In this document: positions 13,813 to 25,548 of the stretch, in pieces
How positions within the stretch are numbered: the stretch's first letter is position 1
Layout: every line of letters begins with the position of its first letter
Assembly (NCBI GenBank): GCA_026261815.1
Contig: JAMPIT010000434.1
Coordinates: forward strand, 12,459,001 to 12,523,000
Source: Monarcha castaneiventris obscurior
Taxonomy: Eukaryota > Chordata > Aves > Passeriformes > Monarchidae
DNA: 64,000 nt
Reading direction: 5' to 3'
Notes under the pieces: generated by a model
The model's database searches: none
The model's input: the letters and a program-made list of their open reading frames with translations, nothing else
What the model was told of the DNA's origin: nothing
Translations under genes and position numbers: made by a program

Positions 13813-14754
13813 AGCCCCCATGCACCCTCTCAGTTGGACCTTATCCTGCCAGGTGAAGGGCAGTGTGAATCCCTTTCTCCTGACAAGTACCTTTTAAAAT
13901 TAATTTCTTTTCAAGGCTGGATTGAGTTGCAGGGAGCCCTTGGGCACAGGTTCTGGTGGCTCTGACCTTGCCATGATTGCTGACAATGAGCTCCCAGGGT
14001 GTCTCACCACCCTGGGCTCACAAGGAGCCGGGTTCTCTGAGGGTGAATCACTGCTGACACAGATGTACTTTCCTCACCCCTGCAAGGTTTCTGTTCTGCC
14101 CACTGCACTGCGTTAACTTTCAGTGTCTTTGTGTTGAGTTTGATCTTGAGGTCTCTCTTTAATTTGGGAGATAATCAAATTATTGGTAGAAATTCTGAGC
14201 TTCAGTGACCAATCTTTCAATCTAATTTATACTTGTGCATGATTTCAAAGCAAAGGTCAGTTGTTCCACAGTGTTTGGGAAGGCTGTTTATTCAGATGTA
14301 CAAAAAGATCCATTTTTAGCATTAGGCAATCAACTTCTTGTTTATTAGTTTTCTATGGAGAAAAAAAAAAGACAATTACACACACACACAAGAGGCACAC
14401 ACACCACCTTGCATCAACCCAAAATCCAGCATCTACAAGACTGGCAAATGCTTTGACACGTACTATTAGGTGGGTTTTACCAAGTTGCTTTTGCTACAGT
14501 TTCATATTTTTCAAAAATTAACACTACTGAAGTTTGCTTTCAAAAATATTTACCCCAAAGACAGTGGGGAAAAGGCTCCCAAGTGGTACTGAACATATGA
14601 GATTATGCAGGAAAATGTGATTTCTCAATGGGGAATTTTACATCCATTTAGTTGCAGTCACAGTGCAGTTGTGTTCATCCCACGAGTGAATCCTCACCTT
14701 CAGTACCCACCCACGGGACAGCTAAAGCTTAATAATTAATACAAACATTAGTGG

Positions 14755-14808
14755 GGATTGAAATTAGGTGGCCTTTAAGGTCCCTTCCAACCCAAACCAT
14801 TCCAGGTT
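14755..14808 (+). mobile_element. Short CR1 3' end
   Basis: The recognisable part is GGCCTTTAAGGTCCCTTCCA plus CCCAAACCATTCCAGG. Everything 5' of it is lost. Confidence 0.75.
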
Positions 14809-17113
14809 CATTCTACACCTGACCATGACCCGCAGGGATCGATGGAATTAGGTTTTTTTGACTTCTTGGCTGTTTTGTCCTGGTTCAGAGCAAGGTGAAG
14901 GGGGCCCTTGGAGAGGGCTCTGTCCCTGCACCCCGTTGCCCCTGGAGAGGGTCAGGGTGCAGAGAAGCCGAGAGTATTCCTTGGCTGGGGCTCGGCTGCG
15001 TGCCTGGATTGCCGGGCAGCAGGAACATCAGAGCTGTCTGAGCCATGGCTCTGAGCCACGGCTCTGAGCCACAGCCCTGTTTCCTTCCAGCAATATTGAA
15101 GTGCTTCCCTCTGTCTAGACTATTTCGTGTCCTTTTCAGTGCCTTTTTTATGCTCAGAGTTTTATGGCAGCAGCCTGGGAGCATAATTCCCTTGCCCTGG
15201 AGAAACAGCCGTCAAGACAAGAGAAGTGTTGGGGTTGTTTGTGCTCTCATGCAGGGCTGTGCCCACACAGAGCAACTCCTGCCTTTCTCAGGGCGTCTGC
15301 TCTCAGGCACAGTTGATGTAAATAGCTTTAAAGCTAGTGAAAATATATTTATATCCAGCTGCTAATGAATCTACTGGAAGTACATCCACTCATTTTCCTC
15401 CTGCAGCTCATGGAACACAGAGTCAGAAGTGTTAAGTTCTTTGTTTGGTAGAGGACATGCTAGAAACTGCTGGTTCAAAAAGATTAGGCACAGTAATTAA
15501 AGCATAATTGCTATTAATAGTTGTCTTCCTAATCAGACCTATCTCTCTATTGCTCCTTACCTCAGAGGATTTTTCCTTCTTCGTGTTTTTCTGGGAATGT
15601 GTTGTTATGGACGAAACAAGGCAAACCGTGGCCACAAACCTGTGGGTAAATGTGTGTAATTCAGTGAGCTCAGCACACACTGGTGGGCTCCTGGCAGAGT
15701 GGATCCGTCCCCAGATGGGGTGGATCTGTTTTCCTCAGCTGCCTTCCCCTGCAGCCGGGCAGCAGCTCCCGGTACTCACTTCCAACCCACTTTTAGTGCA
15801 GTGAGGTGGGTGCCTCTCACCTCGGGGCTCTGTGGTGTCCCTGAGGTGCTGGCACGAGGTGTCTGCTCTGACCAGAGCGTTCCCACAGCAGGAGCCAGAA
15901 CAAGGGCTGGTGGTGCCCGAGGGTACTCGTTTCTTCTACAGAAAGAGGGAGGAGAGCAGGGGATCTGCACATTCCAGCCCTTGATACAGCCTTCGTGGAG
16001 ACTTCAGAGTCCAGCTCTACCCAGTCTCGTGCCAGCTGCGTTCCTCTGAAGGTCTGTGTTGGCGCAGGGGCAGGGCCAGGAGCGCTCTGTCAGACCTTTC
16101 TCTGCGTCACTTTGTGCAAAGACAACGCATTTTCCTCCTGTCTTGGTTTTATCTTTCCTGCACAGTCTCTATCACACTCCTCTGTGCTTCCTCACTTTCT
16201 GCCATTCCCATTTCTACTTACTTCTTCCTTTCCCTTTTTTCTTTTCCAGTATTCATATTGCCCCCGAGTGCAGCCGTGCAGCTACAGGAGAAATCCCCAA
16301 ACAATCTGCCAGCCCTTTGAAGAAGGGTTGTGTTCTTCTATGTCAGCTTAATTATTGTGTCCCACTGAGGATGCCAAGGCCTTCTGGGAGGGGAGAGCAG
16401 AGGCAGCTCTGAGTGTTGGATTCAGGCTGGGACTGTGCCCGGGGCACTGCAGGGCTCCCGTGGGACACTGCCTGTCACCTGCCCTCTTGTCACCCTGTCT
16501 GTGCCTCCAGCATCTTATTGTGTTGTGTTTATTGCGGGTTGGTTCTTACAGACCCTCAAGTGCTGAGCTCCTCACCTGTGATCTGGAAAAGTGCTGAGCA
16601 GAGTGCTCAGAAATAAGCACCTCATTTAGTCACTGAGCTGGGTCAGAACTGGCCGTGCCTGGTGGGAACAGGCCTGCACTGCGCCACACAGAGGGTAAAT
16701 CGAATTACAGAGCCCCTGGGGAAAAATTCTGCTGACTTCCCTGCTGGCTTCTCTCCCTGAACCTGTAGATTCTGCTTATCCCACACTCCAGGTCCTGCTT
16801 GTGCCTCTCTTACCTGGTCACCGCCAATATTGACAAACTGAACCACTCAGAGCATGAGCTTTGCAAGAAAATCCGTATTTTTCATGGCTGAACCCCTTTC
16901 CTGTCTAAACGCTGTGATTTCCTGGAAACAGCATTAAAGCTGTTGTTAATGGGCCTGATCCTGTGAGCAGCTGAGCTCATTTCATTCCCACTGACTTCCT
17001 TGGCAAGTGAATATATTCACTTCTATTCACATAAAATACAGTAAATATAAAATAACATACAAAATTCATTATAGAAATTGAATTCATCCATTCATATGAA
17101 TTATTATACATGT

Positions 17114-17139
17114 AATATATGAATAAATATTCATATATT
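17114..17139. repeat. AT-rich perfect hairpin, 11-bp arms
   Basis: AATATATGAAT and ATTCATATATT flank a 4-nt loop, inside a very AT-rich stretch (17000-17150) with several further ATTCATAT copies. Confidence 0.75.
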
Positions 17140-19567
17140 CATCTGACTCTCACAGTCTGGCAGCACACATCTGTCCTTCTTATGAGGACTTGCATAAGCG
17201 ATGGAGAGAGGCAATGGAAGGGATATACAGGACTTGGGCCAGGCTTATCTATTCCCCATCCCAGTCAGGCTAAGCCAGAGCATCACCTCTGGAACCAGAG
17301 CCCTTCTGGTGCCTCAGGAGGAAACCTGCAGCTCTGGTGCCACTGAGCTGGAATCTCAGCTGTTTTTTAAGGACGGTGTTTTGGGGTGGCCTGTGGATGC
17401 TGCGTGCATCAACCCAGCGTGCTTCTGGAGCAGACAGGGTCACATCAGCGCCGTGCTTTTTACAGAAATAGCTTCCAGATGTAACCATTGTGTCACAGCA
17501 CATTTATGAAATTTGGCAGAATTGCAGGATGTGTAGGCTTTGTGTGCGTGAGGGTAAATCTGTGCTCCAGCCTCCTCTCTGACCTGCAGACGAGGTTTGT
17601 CCCAGCCTCTTGGGCTGTGTGTCCTTGCCTAGTTTGGGACCACAATAAACAGCCCTGGGTGGTGATAAGACAATGCCAGGGCTTGAACTCCAGACTGGAG
17701 TTTTCCTCTGCTGGCCGAGATGGGCATGGAAGCAGAGTCAGGGCATTTGAAGCCCCCCAACATATGAAGAGGAGAGTTTAGCAGCCAGCATCTCCTCAGG
17801 CAGCCAGTTAAAATTCCACAGAAATAGGGAATTCCTGGTGGGCTTCAGCAAGGTCCATCCAAGAACAGGAGGAGCAGCACCACCTCCAGAGCTGGGTATG
17901 CCAGGGGAGCTGCCCTTTGCTGCACCATCCAATGCCCAGGGAGGTTCATCTCTGCCCAGCCCAATTTCTGTCACCCCAGAGACCCCCTGTGAGATCTGGG
18001 GCCCTGACAGGGGTCACACATCACCTATCCCTACACAGCACTACTGTAAAAAGCACATCAGTTTGCTTTACCATTACCTGGGTTTTCCAATCTCCAGTGA
18101 AAAATGAGAACAGAATTACTTCCCTTCTTGCATCTATTTGACATTTTTTTCATGGCTTTTTAATGCTATTAAATGGCATCAGGAAAATCCAAGCATGAGT
18201 GAAAGCAGGACTGGTGAATGCTTTCACTCCTTCAGCTGATGGACACCAAACATCTCCCATTGCCTGTTTCTGTAATACTGTAATTAATGGTTTGATGCAT
18301 CTGTAAAAGTGGGGAAAAACAATCCTAACTCTTGGCAAAGAGCTTTCTTTGAAAAACAAAAGGCCACACAAGAAAAAAAGGGCATCTCAGGTTTGTTCCT
18401 GGTCATGCGCGTTTCCAGCCATCGAATCATATGGTGAGTGATGAGCAGCGACACATCGGAGTTCGGTTCCATCCCGTGTCAGAGGAGGCAGCCTTTGAGG
18501 GGGTTTCAGTCACAAAACTGGAGTAAGAAAGGTTTTTCTCCTTGTGGGAGTAAATAAACCATCTCGCAGAGTCTGAGGAGGCGCTTTCCAGTGGGGATCC
18601 CTGGAGCCCTCTCACGGGTCACCAGATGGGTTTCCACTTCACCAGCTCTCACCCCAGCGTGCACAGGGACAGGCAAAGGCCAGAGCTGGTGGGGACAATG
18701 TGCCAGCAGCTGTGCCACCAGCCAGGGCTACCTGGCACTGCATAGCCGGAGCAGAGCAGCTCACGTGGCTCCGAGGCTCTGGCTGCTCACGTTCTGCCTC
18801 ACAGGTTGTGTTAGACAGCAAAGATGAGGCTATGCCGCTCCAAACCCCAGGAGATGCTGGTCTCCATGTCTTGCCTTGCTTTGGGAGGAACAGATGTAAC
18901 CTATTTGTTGGATGTCTGAAGGGCATTAGGAAAAGGTCAGTGGTTAGAATACGGATGACGTGCTTTAAAATAGCACAGTTCATTAAACTCTGAGGAGCAG
19001 AATGTTTGGAGTTAAGGGGGGAATTGCCTTTATAATCCCCTTTGTGGCCAGTTTTGTGTGGAGGGATTTAAAATAGTTTGATATAGTTTTGCATAAGGGT
19101 TTTTTTGGCCTTGTTATAAAATATTCATGCTGCAGTTAAGAGAACTGAATCAGGACTTGCAGTCTGCCCCTGTGACTGACATGTATCCCCATGCCCTGCC
19201 TATATTCCTGTTTTTTCCAATACACAGGCAATGGTGGAGCAAACACCATCAGTGACAAGCATGTTCCCTGTCATTGGGAAGCCATCCTCGGTAAGAACAG
19301 ATTGCCTTCAACAATTTATCTTCAACAGATTGTCCTCAGCTTCCTGAAGGAGGAGTGGATTTGCTTCTCCAACTCCAGATTGGAAACTCTGCCCCTGAGC
19401 CATGAAAGCAATGGCAGAAAACAGCTCCCTGTGTTCTTCTAGAAATAGAAGAGGGTTATAGACTAAGCCAATCAAACAAATGAGACAGTGGTTTAATGAG
19501 AGTGGCCCAAGGAAGCAGCCAAGGGACTGTCCCTCAGGAATGCTCTCTGCGGGGCACCCATCCCCTG

Positions 19568-19581
19568 CTGCCACCTGGTGT
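19568..19581 (-). promoter_or_regulatory. Candidate CTCF site
   Basis: Read on the minus strand the site is ACACCAGGTGGCAG, followed by CAGGGG, close to the CTCF core. It is in the GOLM2-FRMD5 intergenic interval. This is a motif match only. Confidence 0.4.
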
Positions 19582-20189
19582 GGGCATCCAAAGGATGAAG
19601 ACAAAAGAACTCATCCAGTCTCCTCCAGCACAATCAACGCAGACAACAAATCCATGGCAAACCACTTCCTTTGGCCATGCTGGAGGTCTGGTACTCCAGG
19701 CACCTGCCTGCCCCCAAGGGAACCCTGAGCAGCATGGCAGGCACTGCAGGGGGTTTCATCCTCCTGTCCCTGAAACACACAGGGGTGGGATGGAAACTCC
19801 CTCACCTGGATGTCAGGACTGTCACTAATTCTTCCTGGAGGCTGCCACAAATTGCTTTGCTGTGGGAGGGGCTGGCCAGTGGTCACGGTGAGGGTCTGAG
19901 GAGGCAGGGGGCTGCTCAGTGCCTCTGCCTGTACCAACAGGGGGTTCTGCTTGGAGCCTCCTGGCTGAGCGAATGCTATCCCAAAACGGCCAGGGCAGTT
20001 CTGGAGCTCCTTGCTCTGAGTTCCATTGGAGCGCCACCAGCAATGGACTTGAAGTGGGTATGAAAGGCTTCACCCTCACTCTTTATGCTGCTGAACCCCC
20101 TGAAATAGTGGAAGTGCAGAATTCCTGCACTGTTTGCTCCCTTCCTCAGGGAGAGCCAGGTCAGCTGTGTCCGTGGTGCGTAGTGCTCC

Positions 20190-20560
20190 GGGCTGAGTCA
20201 GTGTCTCGCAGGGAGGGAGGGAAGGAAGCTGCCCAGTCCCTGACTCACCGCGCACATCATGCAAACGCTGCGGAGAACCAGGTGTCCGGCTGGGCGTTCC
20301 TGCGGGAGAGGCCGCCCTTCTGCAGGTGCCTTTTCGGTGCTCCCGTGGATCTGGGTCTGCGGCTGGGTCTGCAGAGCCCCCCCGGGCCTTGCCCCCCCCT
20401 GCCTGGGGCACATGAGAGGCAGGGGATGCTCCCGCCCTTCTCCGATGCTTTTTTTAGGAGTAGCTTTGCACGGCATCAATAAACCTGCGGCTGTCGTTCG
20501 GCAGTCACGAAGTCAGAGCGAGCCGGGAAGGCAGGCGCGGGTGGGAGCCAGGCATGAGCT
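20190..20560. other. CpG-enriched intergenic patch
   Basis: CpG is visibly enriched relative to flanks, with a TGAGTCA AP-1-like site at its left edge and an AATAAA at about 20475. It has no recognisable exon. It may be a weak promoter of a noncoding RNA or simply a GC-rich patch. Confidence 0.35.
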
Positions 20561-22635
20561 GATTTAGCAAACAGCTCTGCAGCAGCCGGAGCAGCGCCAG
20601 GCTCTCCTGAGCTCAGGAATGCTCAGGTATCCAAGGGGCCCTGCTCTAAGCAGAGGCGCACTCACCTGTGGGACAGCAGCAGTCTCGGATGCCACCCACA
20701 GGCTGCCGAGTCTTTTCCACGAAACAGTGGATGAGTAATTTGCCCCTCCAACATTTCCCTGGCAGCTGGAGACGGTCCCGGCTGCTCAACCTGTGCCCAG
20801 AGCCCCACCACGAGGAGGATGAGGAGGGAGGGCCCTGCTCTCACCTGGATACCGTTGCTTGGGAAACCACTCCCTCCTCTTCCGCTTCTTCCATAGATTG
20901 GTTCTGCCTTCCAGAAGGCAATATCACGATGGAGCAGCCTCAGACCCAGCACAGGTACAAGAGAAAGCACAGGGAAGGGGTGGAAACATTCCTGAATGTT
21001 TTGTGAGAACAAGTACCTAAAAATACTTGTTTTCACGTGCAACATCCAGAGAAACAGACTTTCAATTGCGTGGGGGTGTGCTCCAGGCTGCAGCCTGCTC
21101 CAGGCCAGAGTCTGCTGGGCTCTGAAGATGAAATTCTGACCCCACAGGTCTCAGGGTCTGAGCTTTAACTGTGCTGTGAGTCCTCAAGGATAAAATCAGA
21201 CACTTCAGTCAACTTTTCTTTGCCTTTTCCTGGGACATCTCCCTCTGGTCACCAGGGCATTAGGTGTGTTTTTTTCCAATGTTCAGATTTTCAAATGAGG
21301 TAAATGGTAGTTCACTGTGGGAGTTTTTGGGTCCTGCAGGTCACTCTTCCAGCTGGCAGCACAATCTTCCCTTTGAAATTGCTCCCCGATCACAAGAACT
21401 GGCACTTTTTGATATTCCTAAACGATGACATTAATCATTTGCTATTTTTGTTCACTCTGTCAGAAACATTTGGTAAAGCCTTTTTGTTTCTCTTGCCTTC
21501 CTCAGGCTGCTTTCCAGGCACTCACAACCCCCTCTCCTGGACTAGAAGCCTCCTCTCTGCCCTCCCAGGCTGCATGCTGTGGGATGGATTGGAATGAGCA
21601 GAGTGAACAACCAACATCTTCACGAGCTTCTCTTCTTCATTCTGCAAAAAAAACAGGTTTGAAATGGCAAAGCCGTGCCACAGAGAAGAGCTGGGATGGC
21701 AGCACCTCTCCCAGCCTGTCAGGGACAGGCTGCATCCGGGGCAGCACTGGAGAAATGGGTGTCCAATGCCAGCGTCCCCATCCACTGCTAACGTCACTTC
21801 GATCTGACAGAGAGAGAAACATCTCTCTGAGCTAAAGATCTTCCCACCCGAATCTCCAGGACACTTAATTACCATGCAGCCAGTACATTTCGTGGTGCTA
21901 TTACAAATAATTTAGCTACGACAATATGGCAGTTTAATCTGCCTTATTTATCTCAATCATTTTGCATGAGGGAGATAAATGCCTCAGCAGGATTTCACGT
22001 GGACGCTCAGTCTCTTTTAATGTGGTTTCAGGTAAAGGCTGCACAATACATCCCTGCACAAAAATTAATCTTGCAGGCAATTGGCCTGAACTAAAACAGC
22101 CAGAGCAGGCAAACAGAACTTTGCCTCGTGGCTCTGAGCCGAGCCAGGGCTCTGTCATGAGCTGGTTGAGAAGTTTCTTACCTTGGAGCCCAGGAGAGGG
22201 GAAAGGCAATACAGATCCCCCCACAGCCATGTCCACGGCGTCCCGCTGAGCACGTACTTTGCTGCTTCTTTCTTTTTTTAGTTTGGAAATGTCAGCACTT
22301 TCCGTTCCCATGGGAACGCTGCCTTTTCCCTTGGCACGTTGTTGCGCTGAAAGCTGCTGGGACTGGCGGGGCTGTGGTCGTTCTGGAAGCATGTGCCAGC
22401 CGTTCCTGGCTCCCGGCCAGCAGAGAGGGATGGACCCCGGCCCTTCCCCGGGGCTCCTGCCCCTCTGAACCCCCCGAGTGGGGCCGAATCCAGCAGCTCT
22501 GGGCTTCCAGGCAGCCTCAGCCACGGCATAACTGCAACAAGGGGTCGAAGCTGATGGTGAAAACACTTACGGGCCTGATTGTAGTCTCTTATTACAATTA
22601 TTGTAATTGTTCTAATTCTCTATAGCCACGTGGGG

Positions 22636-22922
22636 TCAGGCTCTTCTCCCAGGGAACAAGGGACAGCACGAGAGGGAACGGCCTCAAGCTGTGCCAGGTT
22701 GGACATCAGGAGGAATTTTTTCACAGAAAGGGTGCTCAGGCACTGGAAGGGGCTGCCGAGGGATGTTTGGATTCCCCATCCCTGGAGGTGTCCAAGGAAG
22801 GTCTGGATGTGGCACTCAGTGCTCTGGGCTGGGTGACAAGGTCGGGATAAGGCACAGGCTGGACTTGATGGTCTGGGAAGGCTTCTCCAACCTCAGTGAA
22901 TCTGAGATTCTGTGATTTTATG
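22636..22922 (+). mobile_element. CR1 LINE fragment (CACTGAGG-type 3' end)
   Basis: It runs from GGGAACAAGGGACAGCACG through GACATCAGGAGGAATTTTTTC and GGGCTGGGTGACAAGGTCGG to a GAGATTCTGTGATTTT terminus. It is the best forward-oriented copy of this family in the window and is essentially 3' complete. Confidence 0.9.
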
Positions 22923-23676
22923 AAGCACCCAGTAACCTCATGGGAGAGTACAGGATCTCCCCAGTGTGGAGGGAGCGTGGCAGATGCATAAGCACTGTGG
23001 TGACAGTGAAACTCACATTCTTGGGGTAAAAACCTGATTTTGTTGCTGTTACAAATCTCCGAGTTAGAGGGGATCCATTTGCTTCTGAAATAATTTGTGA
23101 TGTGGTAAAACAGCAGCAGCAGGTGCGGTTCAGCGGTCGGCACTCCCGAGGGGACACTCTGGAATATATTGAGTTAATACAGTTCCCCAAACACGCCGAG
23201 TTCACTGGGTTTAGGGGTGCTGTGACTGTTATCTTCATTGCTCAGTTTTCAATGCTGCTGCTTAAAAAAGCTCCTTTCAGAGCAGTGGGACGTGTGAAAC
23301 AATGCAGAGCTGCTGACAGGTGCCATGGCAATGGCTGTGCCAGGAGCTGCACAGCTCTGCCGAGCTGCTCTGCTATAGCCTGAGCTAATTTCCACTCCAT
23401 ATTTATGAGTATTCCCACTCCTAAATGATACTGACAGCTCTTCCCTGGATTGCTGATGTCTCGGGCTGGGGGCTGTGCCCTGTTTGTGCTGGGCAGGGGG
23501 AATGTGGCCACAGCTCTGTCTCTGCCTGGCAGGCAGGTCACGGGTGGTGGGAGCTGAGCACCAGCCTGAGAAGTGACCCTGAGATCGGGATCCCACCCAG
23601 GATGTTCTGAGGCTGCACTCCCACCCTGCTGTTCTCAGCTGCCTTTGTGTCCCATCCAGTCCCAGAGCCCTGTCCC

Positions 23677-24096
23677 CCAGCACCATCCTGGCAGGGCTGT
23701 GCCACCCATGGTGCCCCTCCAGCCCCATCCTGGCAGGGCTGTGCCATCCATGGTGCTTCTCCAGCCCCATCCTGTCAGGGCTGTGCCATCCATGGTGCTT
23801 CTCCAGCCCAATCCTGGCAGGGCTGTGTCACCCACGGTGCTTCTCCAGCCCCATCCTGGCAAGGCTGTGTCACCCACGGTGCTTCTCCAGCCCCATCCTG
23901 GCAGGGCTGTGCCATCCATGGTGCTTCTCCAGCCCCATCCTGGCAGGACTGTGCCATCCATGGTGCTTCTCCAGCCCAATCCTGGCAGGGCTGTGTCACC
24001 CATGGTGCTTCTCCAGCCCCATCCTGGCAGGACTGTCCCACCCATGGTGCTTCTCCAGCCCCATCCTGGCAGGACTGTGCCGCAGCAGGGGCTTCT
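23677..24096. repeat. 42-bp minisatellite, 10 copies
   Basis: Ten head-to-tail units start at 23677 and every 42 bp to 24055, each beginning CCAGCCCCATCCTGGCAGGG or a near variant and ending near CCATGGTGCTTCT. Variants (CCAATCC, TGTGTCACCCACGG, AGGACTG) alternate between units, showing unit shuffling. Because 42 is divisible by three and the unit lacks stops in several frames, open frames of 114-206 codons appear on both strands. These encode 14-residue repeats that resemble no known protein, so I treat them as fortuitous. Confidence 0.95.
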
Positions 24097-25289
24097 CCCC
24101 TCCCGGTGCAATGTTCCAAGCTCTGGGAAGCCAGGATTTCAGAGCAGGAAGGTTAATTGCTATTTGCTTTCCAAGCCTTTATCTCGTTTTTAACTCCTCT
24201 CGCTTTCATCTTCCCTCTCTGCTTTTTGAAGAACCACTTTTAGAGATCTGTTCCAGGCTCCAAACCAGCTGCAGGTTCAGGGCCAGGGAGAATTAGCAGA
24301 GGAGGCTCATCTCCGGCCTGTGGAGGTCCATGGGCAGGATCCTGTGCTCCTGAGAGACACATTTGGTAGGGACAGGACTTAAGGGTGTGGGGAGTCACCA
24401 ATCCCAGCTCCCAAGGGTGGCCTGGCCCTGTGAGTCCTGAGTGCTTCTTTGCTCAGCTTCTCTGCTTTGACTCCTGGCTGTTGGCACCATCTCTGCCTTT
24501 CTGTGTGAAATAAAAGCACCTTTAACCAGCAGGTGCTTTCCTTGCCATAAAGATATTTACACACTTCAATAAAGACAGCTCTCAGCATTCCATGTAAGTT
24601 AAGCAGATGGAGCTCACAGGGTGTTTCTGCAGCCTCTCAGGGATTTTACTCATTCTCTTTTCACTTGCTGCACATCTCTGTTAAGCACTCAAACACCAAA
24701 CCTGAATGCAGATCTCCAGGGTCAGTCTAAACACTGGGTAATTGAATTTTCCATGGGCAAATTCACTGCCCTGCTCTTCTGGCTGGTGGCGTTGGTTGCC
24801 AGGGAGCATCCTGGGTGCTCCCGGTGCATTGTTCTTCCCTCTGTGCTCTCCCAGGGCTTTCTAGGAGCAATCTCCGGCATCCTCATCATGGCCCAGTGCC
24901 TGGGCATGGCCAAGGTCTTGCACTCACATCTCCAGTTTTATTCCCAGACTTATTAAAACCTCTCTGCTTGGATGAGTGGAGTGTTTGGGAGCACTGCGTG
25001 CCTCAGCTGCTCTTCCTTGTTAGTGACTCTGCTGCCAGGCTCTTAATCATCCATATGTTTTATCAGCAGTGATCTTGCATTTGCTAACAATCTGCAGATT
25101 AGAAAAAAATTATCCCCAGTCCCTGGCGAGCCCCTCCACAGGCTGGGCTGTGCCAGTGGTGCTGTGCCGAGGGTGCTGTGCTGATGGTGCTCTGCCATGG
25201 GCACAGCACAACCCTGCCAGCTGCCAGTGCCACCTCACCTCAGCCTTGGGCTCACCTCATCCATGCTGGGGCACATCTGCACCACAAAC

Positions 25290-25548
25290 TGCCAGAGGGC
25301 AGGGTGAGATGGGATATTGGGATGAGATTCCTCCCTGTGAGGGTAAGGAGGCCTTGGCACGTTACCCAGAGAAGCTGTGGCTGCTTCTGACTCCCTGCAA
25401 GTGTCCCAGGCGAGGCTGGATGGGGCTTGGAGCAGCCTGGGATAGTGAAAGGTGTCCCTGCCCATGGCAGGGGGTGGAATGGGATGAGCTTTAAGGTCCC
25501 TTCCAGCCCAAACTGTTCTGGGTTTCCATGATTCTATGATTCTGTGAA
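25290..25548 (+). mobile_element. CR1 LINE fragment (TTAAGGTCCCTTCC type)
   Basis: It begins near GATGGGATATTGGGATGAGA and runs through CCCAGAGAAGCTGTGGCTGC and GTGTCCCTGCCCATGGCAGG to a TTCTATGATTCTGTGA octamer tail. It is truncated at the 5' end. Confidence 0.9.

Larger units (their letters stand above)
11452..22635. other. Intergenic DNA, mostly unique, no gene seen
   Basis: I find no coding exon. It holds small simple repeats (12471-12500, 13745-13812, a CA tract at 14378-14405, a 15-bp duplication at 15041-15073), a CR1 tail at 14755, an AT-rich hairpin at 17114, a CTCF-like site at 19568 and a CpG-enriched patch at 20190-20560. The stretch 21860-22020 is AT-rich and unique and could be a conserved element. 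Confidence 0.55.

Noticed and set aside
20112..20132. Short inverted repeat AGTGCAG/CTGCACT
   Set aside because: Seven-base arms are expected by chance many times in 64 kb.
23573..24193. Repeat-protein gene of 206 codons (14-residue repeats)
   Set aside because: The repeats come from the 42-bp minisatellite, which is open on both strands with no codon bias or signal peptide.
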